In this document: positions 1-9,184 of the stretch, in pieces | Position numbering within the stretch: position 1 is the first letter of the stretch | Layout of the letters: each line of letters starts with the position of its first letter | NCBI RefSeq assembly: GCF_003515705.1 | Contig: NZ_QWEH01000002.1 | Span: 62,001 to 126,000 of the forward strand | Source: Oceanobacillus profundus | Lineage (GTDB): Bacteria > Bacillota > Bacilli > Bacillales > Amphibacillaceae | DNA: 64,000 nt | Direction of reading: 5' to 3' | Made by a program: the position numbers and the translations under genes | Notes under the pieces: generated by a model | Databases searched by the model: none | Seen by the model: the letters and a program-made list of their open reading frames with translations, nothing else | Told to the model about the DNA's origin: nothing

Positions 1-255
1 TAAAATTGTTCCGAAGTAATATGCCGATTGTGGAAAGAACCCAACAATCCCAACGAAAAAGAAAACAAAAAATACATTCGTTACTTCCCAGACAGGAGAT
101 AGATAACGCTGAATAATTTTAGATAAAATATGTTGCTTACCAGTTATAATGCTTTGGGCGTTAAAAAACCCTGCACCATAGTCGATCGAGCCGACAATGA
201 CATATCCAAATAAAAATAACCAGAGTACGGAAATTCCTAGAACTTCTAAACTCAT
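1..255 (-). CDS. cydB: Cytochrome bd ubiquinol oxidase subunit II, N-terminal part
   Basis: This is the first 85 codons of CydB, the second membrane subunit of the bd-type quinol oxidase that reduces O2 at low oxygen. The rest lies beyond the left edge of the window. The translation starts MSLEVLGISVLWLFLFGYV and continues with the family's IDYGAGFF and QRYLSPVWEVTN stretches. The ATG overlaps the TGA of cydA as ATGA, so the two are translationally coupled and form the usual cydAB operon reading leftward. The identity is secure; completeness cannot be judged. Confidence 0.88.
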   Translation of the reverse strand, partial: MSLEVLGISVLWLFLFGYVIVGSIDYGAGFFNAQSIITGKQHILSKIIQRYLSPVWEVTNVFFVFFFVGIVGFFPQSAYYFGTIL

Positions 256-1592
256 TCAGAATCACCACCTTGCTGTTTGGCGAGCGCCTTTTCAATCGGA
301 TCGTTTTTAAACATTCGTCTTAGCACGACAACCGTACCAACACCTAAAACGAAATATAATCCTACGAAAAGGATAAACATATGGCCAACATAATCACTTG
401 ATGTTGCTGCTTGATCAACCGTCATGATTCCTCTGAGTATCCAAGGTTGACGACCAACTTCCGCCATCCACCAGCCAGCTTCAATTCCTAAGAATGACAA
501 TGGCCCACCAAGGACAATAAGTGATCGGTACCATGCTGTCTTAACGAAAGACCAGCCTCGTTTTGCTCCAACCCAATAGACGAATGAGAGAGCCAGCATG
601 AACATACCGATTGTAACCATTAAATCAAAATAATAATGGATAATTAACGGTGGCTGTTCTTCTGCTGGAAATTGATCTAATCCAATTACTTCTGCATTTG
701 GATAACCATGCGCAAGAATACTTAATCCAAATGGAATTTGCAGCGCGTAATTCACTTCCTGATTTTCATCAAGCATTCCATAAAGAATGAGTGGTGCAGC
801 TTCCTCAGTTTCAAAATGCCATTCAGCTGCAGCTAGTTTCTCAGGCTGATATTCTGCCAAGTACTTTCCAGACAGGTCTCCAATTAACACAGTTGCAATG
901 GAAAAGATAAGTCCGATTTTCATCGTCATAAACAAAGCTTTTTTGTGGTATTCATGTTTCGAACCTTTAAGCAATCTGAATGCAGCAATGGCTGCCAGCA
1001 TAAATGCAACGGTCATATAAGCAGTAGCAAGTACGTGGGACACTTTCGTCGGCATTGCTGCAGTAAACATTGCTGCAATCGGATTTGCATTTACAAGTTG
1101 TCCATTCATAATGTCAAAACCTGCTGGGGCATTCATAAAGGCGTTGACAATCGTAATGAAGACAGCAGACATACCACCTCCAAGTGCAACCGGGATCAAT
1201 AATAGTAAGTGTTTACGAGGGTTATCAAAACGATCCCATGTATACAAATAAATCCCTAAGAATATTGCTTCAAAGAAGAAAGCAAAAACTTCCATAAATA
1301 ATGGCAATGCGATGATATTACCAGCAAGCTCCATAAAGTTAGGCCACAATAGTGATAATTGTAAACCAATTGCAGTTCCTGTCACGACACCTACGGCAAC
1401 CGTCACGACAAACCCTTTTGCCCATCGTCTAGCCATCAGCATATAGTGCATATCGTTCTTCTTGATTCCAACCCATTGTGCAATCATGATCATGAGGGGC
1501 ACCCCTACACCGATGGTTGCATAGATAATGTGAAACGAAAGGGTTAAAAGGGTTAATAATCTACTGGCAAATACCGGATCATCAAATAACAA
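252..1592 (-). CDS. cydA: Cytochrome bd ubiquinol oxidase subunit I
   Basis: CydA is the haem-carrying subunit of cytochrome bd oxidase, an integral membrane protein that oxidises quinol and reduces O2. The 446-residue length is that of the short Q-loop forms of Bacillaceae. The N-terminal haem-ligand histidine is in SFHIIYATIGVGVP (about residue 21) and the conserved GRQPW motif near residue 380 is present. About nine hydrophobic segments are seen. The start is TTG at 1590-1592, preceded by AAGGAGGAGG, which decides it. It is cotranscribed with cydB by a 4-base overlap. A Rex-type palindrome about 150 bases upstream suggests NADH/NAD-controlled induction when oxygen is limiting. Confidence 0.95.
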   Translation of the reverse strand: MLFDDPVFASRLLTLLTLSFHIIYATIGVGVPLMIMIAQWVGIKKNDMHYMLMARRWAKGFVVTVAVGVVTGTAIGLQLSLLWPNFMELAGNIIALPLFMEVFAFFFEAIFLGIYLYTWDRFDNPRKHLLLLIPVALGGGMSAVFITIVNAFMNAPAGFDIMNGQLVNANPIAAMFTAAMPTKVSHVLATAYMTVAFMLAAIAAFRLLKGSKHEYHKKALFMTMKIGLIFSIATVLIGDLSGKYLAEYQPEKLAAAEWHFETEEAAPLILYGMLDENQEVNYALQIPFGLSILAHGYPNAEVIGLDQFPAEEQPPLIIHYYFDLMVTIGMFMLALSFVYWVGAKRGWSFVKTAWYRSLIVLGGPLSFLGIEAGWWMAEVGRQPWILRGIMTVDQAATSSDYVGHMFILFVGLYFVLGVGTVVVLRRMFKNDPIEKALAKQQGGDSE

Positions 1593-1741
1593 CGCAGATC
1601 CTCCTCCTTAATTTCACAAATAAACCACCTAAGATTAGGCTCTACTTAGATATGTAAAGGCACATCTAAGTTCATTCTAACGTGTTGACGTACCTAATTG
1701 GATATTAGATATGACAATATTTCAAACGGGAAATGAATTAA

Positions 1742-1759
1742 TTGTGAACTCTTTAACAA
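1742..1759. promoter_or_regulatory. Rex-type redox operator upstream of cydAB
   Basis: The sequence TTGTGAACTCTTTAACAA matches the Rex consensus TTGTGAA-N4-TTCACAA with one base off. It lies 150-167 bases before the cydA start codon. Rex represses cydAB in Gram-positive bacteria when NADH is low. The 1593-1968 interval otherwise holds only AT-rich sequence with no coding signal; the operator could also act on the divergent gene at 1969. Confidence 0.7.
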
Positions 1760-1968
1760 TCTTATAATAAATCGAGAAAATGACAACCAATATGTATTTT
1801 CCCCAAAAAAATCGTTGTTAATCTATATTTAATTGGAAAGGTATTTCTTGAAAAAGAGGACCATTTCTATGGAAAGCGTTTACTAGAGGAATTAGATAGA
1901 TATGTTAAAATAAAAAGAGGATGATCTAATCAAATTAAAAATAACGAATAAAGGAAAGGGGATTAAAA

Positions 1969-2478
1969 ATGGATGTCAAATATCCAATAGGGAAATTACA
2001 GGTTCCTGAAAAAGTAACATTAGAAAATACACATGAATGCCTAAAAGAAATTGAAACTTACACGATCCGTTTAAGGAAAGCTGTTGACTCATTAAGTAAT
2101 GAGGAACTCAGCAGACAATATCGTGATGGCAGCTGGACAGTTCGTCAGCTTGTTCATCATATTGCAGATTCCCAGTTGAATATGTATCAACGTTTGAAGC
2201 TTGCTTTAACAGATGAAAATCCCACAGTACCAAATTTTGATCAAGACAAGTGGGCTATTCAACCGGATACAAAACTTCCTATAGAAAGTTCCATTAAAAT
2301 GCTAGAAGGCATAAATGAACGCATCGTATCTTTAGGGAATAATTTAACTGAAGAGCAATTAAATCTGGCGTTTACTCACCAAAAAAACGGTAAAATCACG
2401 GTTGCAACAAAAGTTGCAAAATTAGCTTGGCACGAAGAGCACCACTTAGCCCATATAAAAATCGCTTTAGCAGAATAA
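1969..2478 (+). CDS. YfiT/DinB-fold putative metal-dependent hydrolase (BstA family)
   Basis: This 169-residue protein belongs to the DinB/YfiT four-helix family. Members bind a divalent metal with three histidines and some act as bacillithiol or mycothiol S-transferases. The ligand pattern is visible: VHHIADS near residue 66 and WHEEHHLAHI near residue 154. An aromatic-rich WTVRQLVHHIADSQLNMY segment is typical of YfiT. The ATG at 1969 follows AAAGGAAAGGGG at a good distance. It stands alone, ending in a strong terminator at 2493. The family is clear; the substrate is not known. Confidence 0.85.
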   Translation: MDVKYPIGKLQVPEKVTLENTHECLKEIETYTIRLRKAVDSLSNEELSRQYRDGSWTVRQLVHHIADSQLNMYQRLKLALTDENPTVPNFDQDKWAIQPDTKLPIESSIKMLEGINERIVSLGNNLTEEQLNLAFTHQKNGKITVATKVAKLAWHEEHHLAHIKIALAE

Positions 2479-2492
2479 TACATTATATATGG

Positions 2493-2527
2493 AATTGGCT
2501 TATCGAGCTACGATAAGCCAATTCTTT
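2493..2527 (+). terminator. Rho-independent terminator of the YfiT-like gene
   Basis: AATTGGCTTATCG and CGATAAGCCAATT form a perfect 13-bp stem around an AGCTA loop, followed by CTTT. It sits 15 bases after the stop of the preceding gene. Confidence 0.85.
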
Positions 2528-2670
2528 AAAAGTGGGCTTAATTTTTTATTCATCCAGTAGAATCTTCTAGCTGTCTTTTTTTAGTATTATCGAGCAACAC
2601 GTCCTTTACTTTCATAATAACCTTCATCAAATTAAAAATTACCAATAAAAAGAACTGAATATTTTACCTA

Positions 2671-2699
2671 TTGACAACGGGATTTTTTCTCGCCATAAT
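2671..2699 (+). promoter_or_regulatory. Sigma-A promoter of the proBA T-box transcript
   Basis: TTGACA at 2671-2676 and CATAAT at 2694-2699 are separated by exactly 17 bases and lie just ahead of the T-box stem I. It is the best promoter match in the 2528-2720 gap, which otherwise shows nothing. Confidence 0.75.
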
Positions 2700-2720
2700 A
2701 GAAATCAATATATTGAACGT

Positions 2721-2946
2721 TAATAAAGGACTAGTATGCGGTACTTGCTATGAAAGAGAGCGGAATTTAGAAGCTGAAAGATTCCGTCATAGACAACCTG
2801 CAGAACCTACCTTTAGAGTCCCATGCCAATACATGGGCGCATTTCCAGCGTTATGGATGAAGTGGAATGTGCATACATTCAAGTAATGGTGGTACCGCGG
2901 AAGAGAGCTCTTTCGTCCTTATAATATAGGGCGATTGGGCTTTTTT
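2721..2946 (+). promoter_or_regulatory. T-box riboswitch, proline specific (specifier CCU)
   Basis: This leader senses uncharged tRNA and controls proBA. The basal helix TAAAGG (2724-2729) pairs with CCTTTA (2810-2815). It closes a specifier loop with AGTA at 2733-2736 opposite GAA at 2803-2805, immediately followed by CCT (2806-2808) and A, reading as a proline codon. The T-box itself, AATGGTGGTACCGCGG, is at 2885-2900; its TGGT matches an ACCA tRNA end (discriminator A, as in tRNA-Pro). The terminator helix spans 2906-2940 followed by six T. Specifier and downstream genes agree, so uncharged tRNA-Pro should permit read-through into proBA. Confidence 0.93.
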
Positions 2947-2984
2947 GTGTACATAAGGAAATACGTTTAATGGAGGTAATCGAA

Positions 2985-4100
2985 ATGCGTAAGCAACGAA
3001 TCGTAGTCAAAATTGGCAGTAGCTCCCTAACAAATGATAAGGGTGAAATCGATCAGCAAAAACTAAATGATCATATTCACGCGCTGGCTGCGCTTCGAGA
3101 AGCAAACCATGAAGTTATTCTTGTATCTTCAGGTGCTGTTGCAGCTGGCTTTAGAAGGCTTGGTTATTCATCAAGACCCGTCACCTTAAAAGGAAAGCAG
3201 GCTGCTGCTGCTGTTGGGCAAAGCTTATTGATTCAAACTTATATGGAAAAATTCAGTGTCTATGGAATAACGGCGGCACAGCTACTATTAACGCGGGATG
3301 ATTTTTCAAATCGAGAACGTTACCGGAATGCTTATGCAACCATGACAGAGCTGCTGGAAAGAGGTATTCTTCCAATCATAAATGAAAATGATACTGTGTC
3401 AATTGAAGAATTGACATTCGGTGATAATGATATGTTATCAGCTTTAGTTAGTGGGTTTATCCATGCGGATCAGCTCATTATTTTAACAGATATTAATGGA
3501 ATCTATAGTGGGAATCCAAGAACGAATTCTTCGGCGGTAAAATATGATTTCCTGGATGAGATTCCAAATGAAATGATCGAAGCTGCAGGAACGAGCGGTT
3601 CAAAAGTTGGAACAGGTGGCATGAAATCGAAGCTAATGGCCGCTAAAACGGCAACAATGATAGGTGTTCCTGTCTTTATCGGTCATGGAAATGGCCATGA
3701 TAAACTCCTTCAAGTGTTGCAAGGAAGCGGAGATGGTACGTATATTGCCGGTCATGCTAAGGAGCACATAAATACACGGAAACAATGGATAGCAATTCAC
3801 TCCGAATCAATGGGTAAGCTTTATGTTGATAAAGGGGCAGAAGAAGCAATATCCCATCACGGTAGTAGTCTGCTTTCAGCTGGAGTACTAAGAATAAGCG
3901 GGACATTTGAAAAGGGTGATGTCGTCCAGGTTTATGGAATACATGAATTACTTGGCAAGGGAGAAATATGCTGTTCGTCCGTTGAATTACAAAAGGCAAT
4001 TGAAGATCATATGGAAAATGAACGCATCACGCCATCTATAGAAGCCATCCACCGTGATGGCTGGGTGAGTGTACAAAAAATTGGGGAGGAACTGTCATGA
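2985..4100 (+). CDS. proB: Glutamate 5-kinase (gamma-glutamyl kinase)
   Basis: ProB phosphorylates L-glutamate with ATP, the committed step of proline synthesis. The amino-acid kinase fold begins at once with [14 protein letters not shown]. The substrate region [18 protein letters not shown] and the [13 protein letters not shown] stretch are present, followed by a C-terminal PUA domain from about residue 275. I choose ATG 2985 (371 aa) because the in-frame ATG at 2970 overlaps the ribosome site GGAGG (2972-2976) that serves 2985. The stop overlaps the proA start (ATGA). Proline limitation should raise expression through the T-box upstream. Confidence 0.95.
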   Translation: MRKQRIVVKIGSSSLTNDKGEIDQQKLNDHIHALAALREANHEVILVSSGAVAAGFRRLGYSSRPVTLKGKQAAAAVGQSLLIQTYMEKFSVYGITAAQLLLTRDDFSNRERYRNAYATMTELLERGILPIINENDTVSIEELTFGDNDMLSALVSGFIHADQLIILTDINGIYSGNPRTNSSAVKYDFLDEIPNEMIEAAGTSGSKVGTGGMKSKLMAAKTATMIGVPVFIGHGNGHDKLLQVLQGSGDGTYIAGHAKEHINTRKQWIAIHSESMGKLYVDKGAEEAISHHGSSLLSAGVLRISGTFEKGDVVQVYGIHELLGKGEICCSSVELQKAIEDHMENERITPSIEAIHRDGWVSVQKIGEELS

Positions 4101-5344
4101 GTGAAGTTATTCAAAAAGGGAAGGTTGCTAAGAAAACAAGTTATTTGATGACTGGAGTTACAACAAAAGAGAAAAACGAAGCATTAGCTTTGATAGCAGA
4201 GCAATTAATAATGGATCAGGAAATGATTCTTATTGAGAATAAAATAGATTTAGCAACAGGAAAAGAAAAGGGTCTGTCGGAATCTGTATTAGACCGGATT
4301 ATGCTGAATCAAGAGCGTATTGAAGGAATTGCTGCTGCAATCCATCAAGTAATTGACCTCCATGATCCGATCGGTGAAATCTTAGAAACGATCAACAAGG
4401 AAAACGGACTCAACATAGAGAAAAAGCGAGTACCTATTGGAGTCATAGGTATCATTTATGAAGCTAGACCGAATGTGACAGTAGATGCCGCAACACTTAC
4501 GTTAAAAACTGGTAATGCAGTTATTTTGCGAGGGAGCTCATCAGCTAAACATTCGAATATTGCATTAGTCAGATCAATTCATCGTGCGTTGGAGAATAGT
4601 GCTCTTCCAAAGAATGCTGTCCAATTAATTGAGGATACAAGCAGAGAAACAGCAGGAGAGTTGTTTCGTTTGAATGATTACTTGGATGTATTAATTCCTA
4701 GAGGCGGAAAAAACCTGATCGATACGGTTGTGCGTGAAGCTACAGTTCCAGTAATTGAAACAGGCGCTGGAAATTGTCATATCTTTATTGATAGGACAGC
4801 TGAGAAAGAAATGGCAGAGCAAATTGTACTGAATGCAAAGCTGCAGCGTCCCTCTGTGTGTAATGCGATCGAGTCTCTATTAATCGATGCTAATTGGTTC
4901 AATCAACATGGTAGTGACCTAATGAAAAAACTAGAGGATAACGGTGTACAAATTTATGCTGACGAGCTTGTTCGAAAAGTTATTCCAACTGCTATCGAAG
5001 CAACAGAGGAAGATTGGTCGAGCGAATACCTTGGACTTTCCATTAGTATTAAGGTAGTGGATTCGGTTGAGGAAGCAATCGGGCATATTAATCAATATGG
5101 AACGAGACATTCAGAGTCGATCATTACGGAGAACACTGCACATGCCGAAATGTTCCTGCAGCATGTCGATGCAGCGGCCGTTTACCATAATGCCTCAACC
5201 CGATTTACCGATGGATTTGAATTTGGATATGGAGCCGAAATTGGAATCAGTACACAAAAGTTACATGCTAGAGGTCCGATGGGACTTGCGGCATTAACAT
5301 CAAGTAAGTTTCAAATTAAAGGTAGTGGTCAAATTAGAAATTAA
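4097..5344 (+). CDS. proA: Gamma-glutamyl phosphate reductase (glutamate-5-semialdehyde dehydrogenase)
   Basis: ProA reduces gamma-glutamyl phosphate to glutamate-5-semialdehyde with NADPH, the second step of proline synthesis. At 415 residues it has the family's usual length. The nucleotide-binding and catalytic core is visible: [16 protein letters not shown] near residue 118, [10 protein letters not shown], and the catalytic cysteine in [14 protein letters not shown] near residue 255. The C-terminus [19 protein letters not shown] is typical. It overlaps proB by four bases, so kinase and reductase are coupled. proC is not in the window. Confidence 0.95.
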   Translation: MSEVIQKGKVAKKTSYLMTGVTTKEKNEALALIAEQLIMDQEMILIENKIDLATGKEKGLSESVLDRIMLNQERIEGIAAAIHQVIDLHDPIGEILETINKENGLNIEKKRVPIGVIGIIYEARPNVTVDAATLTLKTGNAVILRGSSSAKHSNIALVRSIHRALENSALPKNAVQLIEDTSRETAGELFRLNDYLDVLIPRGGKNLIDTVVREATVPVIETGAGNCHIFIDRTAEKEMAEQIVLNAKLQRPSVCNAIESLLIDANWFNQHGSDLMKKLEDNGVQIYADELVRKVIPTAIEATEEDWSSEYLGLSISIKVVDSVEEAIGHINQYGTRHSESIITENTAHAEMFLQHVDAAAVYHNASTRFTDGFEFGYGAEIGISTQKLHARGPMGLAALTSSKFQIKGSGQIRN

Positions 5345-5357
5345 CACTGTCCATGTA

Positions 5358-5390
5358 AAGGGGCTGTTCCGTGCTGGAGCAGCCCTTCCT
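5358..5390 (+). terminator. Hairpin after proBA
   Basis: GGGCTGTTCC (5361-5370) pairs with GGAGCAGCCC (5376-5385) through ten base pairs including one G-U. The following T tract is short (TTCCT), so termination may be incomplete. Confidence 0.55.
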
Positions 5391-5411
5391 ATTACTCGAA
5401 TTATTGAATGG

Positions 5412-5769
5412 ATGAAGAATGCTGTTTGAATTGGATTATCCAGCGCTTTCTTCTGACAATTATAAGGACGATGAACGGTTGGTATTTCATTTTGTAAAGG
5501 CTGAATAATTTCTTCCTTAAATCGCTCGTAGTGAACATTGCCACCAGGATCAGACATCCGTTTTTCTGTTTTCATTTCAAAGGAAGGAAAAAGTCATCCA
5601 TATGAAAAAGGGTACAATCGAACTTTGAGGCAAGTTGTTTTCCTAATGTCGTTTTTCCGCTTCCGCATCGTCCATCAATGGCAATGATTTTTGGTTTATC
5701 TGTATGATCTAATTTTTCGAGTGTGCTATATAGTGTTGAATAGATTGCCTTGTATTCACTGGTCGGCAA
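5412..5769 (-). pseudogene. Frameshifted, truncated uridine-kinase-like P-loop ATPase
   Basis: The first part, from a TTG start at 5767-5769 behind AAGGAG, encodes a P-loop kinase N-terminus: IIAIDGRCGSGKTTLGKQLA, then LFHMDDFFLPL, typical of uridine-kinase-like nucleotide kinases. The frame stops at about 5572. Homologous coding resumes one frame over with SDPGGNVHYERFKEEII and RPYNCQ, which in intact relatives directly follow FFLPLE. Losing a single base in the TTTGAAATG stretch explains the break. Beyond RPYNCQ the family sequence disappears and the second frame runs into the 3' end of proA, so the C-terminal half is also gone. I read this as an inactivated gene, not a programmed shift. 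Confidence 0.75.
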
Positions 5770-5794
5770 CTCATTTCAACTCCTTATATATGTG

Positions 5795-6373
5795 CTATTC
5801 CTTGGTTACAGCTCTCAAATCTCCTACGATAATATCAATTTCACTTGAGCTTATACCATCATACCCTTTAATAACCTCTCCCTCAGGATTAACAAGATAG
5901 AATCTAGTCCCATGCATGACTTGATTATCTCCTTCTAGTGGTTCTTTGACCAAATTTTTAAAGGATTTGATTGATAATTCTTTGATTGTTTGAAAGTCAT
6001 ATCCAGTTAAAAATGACCAGTTTCCAAAATCTGCCTGATAACGCTCGCCATATTCCTTCAGAACCTCTGGTGTGTCATAATCGGGATCAACTGAAAAAGA
6101 TACAAGCTGGACATCGAGGTTTTCGTCCTTCATTCTGGATTGCAACTCAGCCATATTTGCTGTCATTGGAAGACAAACAGTCGTACAATTCGTAAAAATA
6201 AAATCGGCTATCCACCATTGACCTTCCAAGTCTTTAAGGCCTAAGCTCTCATTATCTTGTGTTGTGAATTGAAAATCATCTACTTTTTCCGACATGTTTG
6301 TTTCAATAGCTTCTGAACTACAGCCGATAAGAATGAAAGCTAATAGTATATGTAGCAGGAGTATTTTCTTCAT
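5795..6373 (-). CDS. SCO1/SenC-type copper chaperone lipoprotein (cytochrome oxidase assembly)
   Basis: Sco proteins deliver copper to, or reduce, the CuA site of cytochrome c oxidase on the outer face of the membrane. The 192-residue product starts with a lipoprotein signal, KKILLLHILLAFILIGCSS, with the lipobox cysteine near residue 18. It carries the thioredoxin-like copper site CTTVC (CxxxC) near residue 75 and the conserved distal histidine in QVMHGTRFYLV near residue 156. It resembles B. subtilis YpmQ/BsSco. The ATG follows AAAAGGGGACATTCAA. It is transcribed alone; a CtaG gene for the same assembly process lies far away at 40.8 kb. Confidence 0.9.
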   Translation of the reverse strand: MKKILLLHILLAFILIGCSSEAIETNMSEKVDDFQFTTQDNESLGLKDLEGQWWIADFIFTNCTTVCLPMTANMAELQSRMKDENLDVQLVSFSVDPDYDTPEVLKEYGERYQADFGNWSFLTGYDFQTIKELSIKSFKNLVKEPLEGDNQVMHGTRFYLVNPEGEVIKGYDGISSSEIDIIVGDLRAVTKE

Positions 6374-6651
6374 TTGAATGTCCCCTTTTATTTATGCTTC
6401 TTTTCGAACAATCAATCTATTATGTATGTAGCGCTAGTATAACATTATATCACGAATTAAGTGTTGGCGATTCAGTGAAATCATTGTGAACGATTTCTCG
6501 CTGGAGAATCAAAGAATTTGAAAATTTCAGAGGCATAACAGCCAAGTTTGATTTTATAGTAGCTGGTTAGTATTCTTAAAATAATGTGTTTTATGAAGAA
6601 TGTTATAGTGGAGAAACAGTATATAAGGAAATTTCAAAAGGAGCGGGGAAA

Positions 6652-8298
6652 ATGCGAAAGTCATCAGAGAAACAAAACATCCGCCCAAGAATAAGGATTA
6701 AGCTAAAAGCAAAAATGATTGCATTAATAAGTATCTTAATTGTAGGGGTTTTTATCATTTTCGCATTATTCCTTGAGAACTTTATTGAGGATACGATGGA
6801 AGAACAGATTGGGAAAAGAGCGCTCGGTGTTGCCACAAGTGTCGCAAACATCCCTGAATTGAGGGAAGCTTTTCAATTGGAAAATCCGGCAGCTGTCATT
6901 CAGGATATTGTTGCCCCCATTCGGAAGGGAACAGAGGCAGAATTTATTGTAGTTGGAAATACAGAGAGTGTTCGTTATTCACACCCCAGTACAAATCACA
7001 TCGGAAAAAGAATGGTTGGAGACGATAATGAACGGGCCCTGAAAGATGGAGAGTCCTACGTTTCTGTTGAAGAGGGGTCGCTCGGATTATCCATTCGGGG
7101 AAAAGCGCCAGTTTTCTCTGATGAAGGAGAAATTATCGGAGTTGTATCGGTTGGATTCTTAAATGATGATATACAGAAAGTGATTGCAGATCAGAATCAT
7201 TCGCTTTGGATTACCTTATTTCTTATAATATTGCTCGGTGTTCTTGGAGCTATTTTTATTTCACATTATATCAAAAAATTACTGTCCAATATGGAACCGG
7301 AAGAAATATCACAATTAATGATCGAAAAGGAAGCTATCTTGCAATCAACACATGAAGGGATAATTGCTGTTCATAATAATGGGCACATTACAATGATGAA
7401 TGCTCAAGCCCAGCAACTTTTATTTAAACAACGAGTAGGGGAAAAGGATTACAGTGGAAAGTTAATCCAAGAGATAATCCCTTCTTTAAATATACAAGAT
7501 TTTCTACATCATAATAGAAGCTTCTATGACAGAGAAGCGATTCTTGGTGAAAAAGTGGTACTAATAAACCAAACCCCGATGTATAACGAGGAAACAATTA
7601 TTGGAACCGTTCTGACATTTCGTGAAAAAACAGAGCTAGAAGGTGTTATCCATGAGTTATCGAGGGTAAAGCAGTATGCAAATACGCAACGTGCACAAAC
7701 ACATGAATTTTCCAATAAGCTTTATACCATTCTTGGTCTCCTGCAGCTGAATCAGAATCAGGAAGCAATTGAATTTATTAAAAAAGAAAGTAAGCTAAGG
7801 CAAAAATGGCAGCGTTTCTTGACAGATAATATTGCAGATCCACTTATTCACGCCATTCTTCAAGGGAAATTCAATCAAGCGAATGAGCTTGGTGTGAACA
7901 TGTCGATCCATCCAGATAGTCAGCTTTCCTATCGCTTTTCGGAAGAGGAAAAAGATGTATTATTAACTGCACTTGGGAATTTAATCGAAAATGCTATCGA
8001 AGCAGTGAAAGATCAAAAGCCTAATAATCGTAATGTATCCATTTTGTTTACAGATATTGGAGAAGATGTGTTAGTGGAAGTAGAAGATTCCGGCCCGGGT
8101 ATTGCTGAATCAGATATTCCATGGATTTTCGAACAAGGCTTTTCGACAAAGAATGGAACCCATCGAGGAATTGGATTAGCTTTAACGTATCAAGCAGTCC
8201 AACGGATTGAGGGTCAATTAATTCTAGAAGAAGGTGACCTGGGAGGCGCCTGTTTTATCATGATCATACCAAAGAAAGGGGAAGATACAGATGCATGA
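6652..8298 (+). CDS. CitA/DcuS-family sensor histidine kinase (CitS-like)
   Basis: This membrane kinase probably senses extracellular citrate or another di/tricarboxylate. Two membrane segments (about residues 22-42 and 182-202) flank a periplasmic-type PAS/CACHE sensor with the SHPSTNHIGKRM signature of this family. A cytoplasmic PAS follows, then QRAQTHEFSNKLYTILGLLQL, the phospho-acceptor histidine of CitA-type kinases. The ATPase has NLIENAIEAV, DSGPGI and GIGLALTYQAV boxes. ATG 6652 (548 aa) is chosen because AAAGGAGCGGGG precedes it; an upstream in-frame extension lacks a ribosome site. It overlaps the regulator gene by eight bases, and the citrate transporter follows, so citrate sensing is the natural inference. 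Confidence 0.9.
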   Translation: MRKSSEKQNIRPRIRIKLKAKMIALISILIVGVFIIFALFLENFIEDTMEEQIGKRALGVATSVANIPELREAFQLENPAAVIQDIVAPIRKGTEAEFIVVGNTESVRYSHPSTNHIGKRMVGDDNERALKDGESYVSVEEGSLGLSIRGKAPVFSDEGEIIGVVSVGFLNDDIQKVIADQNHSLWITLFLIILLGVLGAIFISHYIKKLLSNMEPEEISQLMIEKEAILQSTHEGIIAVHNNGHITMMNAQAQQLLFKQRVGEKDYSGKLIQEIIPSLNIQDFLHHNRSFYDREAILGEKVVLINQTPMYNEETIIGTVLTFREKTELEGVIHELSRVKQYANTQRAQTHEFSNKLYTILGLLQLNQNQEAIEFIKKESKLRQKWQRFLTDNIADPLIHAILQGKFNQANELGVNMSIHPDSQLSYRFSEEEKDVLLTALGNLIENAIEAVKDQKPNNRNVSILFTDIGEDVLVEVEDSGPGIAESDIPWIFEQGFSTKNGTHRGIGLALTYQAVQRIEGQLILEEGDLGGACFIMIIPKKGEDTDA

Positions 8299-9010
8299 AG
8301 CTTATCGTGTCTTAATCGTGGAAGATGATTTTCGCATTGCAAATATAAATCGCCAATTTGTTGAAAAAGTAGACGGATTTATCGTAAGTGATACGGTAAG
8401 GACAGGGGAAGAAGCATTGGCATTTCTTAGTGAAGGTAATGAACTTCCGGATATTATTCTTTTGGATATCTATATTCCGGATGTAGAAGACTTAAATTTA
8501 TTCTGGGAGATCAGAAGCACATATAAAGAAATAGATATTATTGTTATCACAGCCGCAAAAGAAGTAGAGACAATTCAAGAAGTAGTTCGTGGCGGTGTGT
8601 TTGACTATATTATCAAACCAGTTGATGTGACTCGATTTGAGCAAATGTTAACGAGGTATAAAGAAAGAAGGCATTTACTATCATCTGTAAAGGAAATGGA
8701 ACAAGGAGATATAGATGCAATGTTTTGGTCAAAGCGAGCTACAATACCAAAAAAGCAGCGTGCTGGTCTGCCAAAAGGGATTGATGCGATTACGTTAAAG
8801 GAAATTACAAGCTTGTTGAAAACCGAACAATCTGGGGGGGTTACGGCTGTTGAGCTTAGCAAACAAATTGGGACGAGTCGTTCAACAGCAAGACGATATT
8901 TAGAGTATTTAGTCAGTATAGATCAGGTTGAAACAAGACTGAAATATGGGACTGTAGGAAGACCAGAGCGAAGATATTTCCCTTGTGAAACTTATGAACA
9001 AAATGATTAA
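8291..9010 (+). CDS. CitT/CitB-family response regulator
   Basis: This 239-residue regulator pairs with the overlapping kinase. The receiver domain has the acidic pair VEDDF near residue 12, the phospho-acceptor aspartate in IILLDIYIP near residue 57, and the conserved lysine in YIIKPVD near residue 109. A C-terminal helix-turn-helix (TAVELSKQIGTSRSTARRYLEYL) is the one seen in CitT, DctR and MalR. Its likely target is the citM-type gene at 9185, whose promoter region contains a perfect palindrome. Confidence 0.9.
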   Translation: MHEAYRVLIVEDDFRIANINRQFVEKVDGFIVSDTVRTGEEALAFLSEGNELPDIILLDIYIPDVEDLNLFWEIRSTYKEIDIIVITAAKEVETIQEVVRGGVFDYIIKPVDVTRFEQMLTRYKERRHLLSSVKEMEQGDIDAMFWSKRATIPKKQRAGLPKGIDAITLKEITSLLKTEQSGGVTAVELSKQIGTSRSTARRYLEYLVSIDQVETRLKYGTVGRPERRYFPCETYEQND

Positions 9011-9075
9011 TATGAAAATTAGACCGTTTATGATAAGAAACTTCCTTCCTAAATTCATTTATGTTACTTTTTTCA

Positions 9076-9108
9076 ATAAGTAAAAAATACACACTATTTT
9101 TTACTTAT
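9076..9108. promoter_or_regulatory. Perfect 13-bp inverted repeat, candidate CitT operator
   Basis: ATAAGTAAAAAAT (9076-9088) and ATTTTTTACTTAT (9096-9108) are exact reverse complements around ACACACT. The arms contain one G-C pair each, so this is a poor terminator and a better DNA-binding site. It lies between the regulator gene and citM, just upstream of a catabolite site. That it binds the neighbouring CitT-like protein is inference. Confidence 0.55.
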
Positions 9109-9113
9109 ACGTT

Positions 9114-9128
9114 TTGCTAACGCTTACA
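9114..9128. promoter_or_regulatory. Catabolite-responsive element (cre) candidate
   Basis: TTGCTAACGCTTACA matches the CcpA site WTGNAANCGNWNNCW with one mismatch. It lies 57-71 bases before the citM start. B. subtilis citM is also under CcpA control, which makes glucose repression of this transporter likely. Confidence 0.65.
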
Positions 9129-9184
9129 TAAAGGGTATGGGAGATAAGATGATGTATTGCGTTTAGTTAGGAAGGGGAATTAGA

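Noticed and set aside
2671-2886. 71-codon frame before proB
   Set aside because: It coincides with the T-box leader, whose RNA structure explains the sequence.
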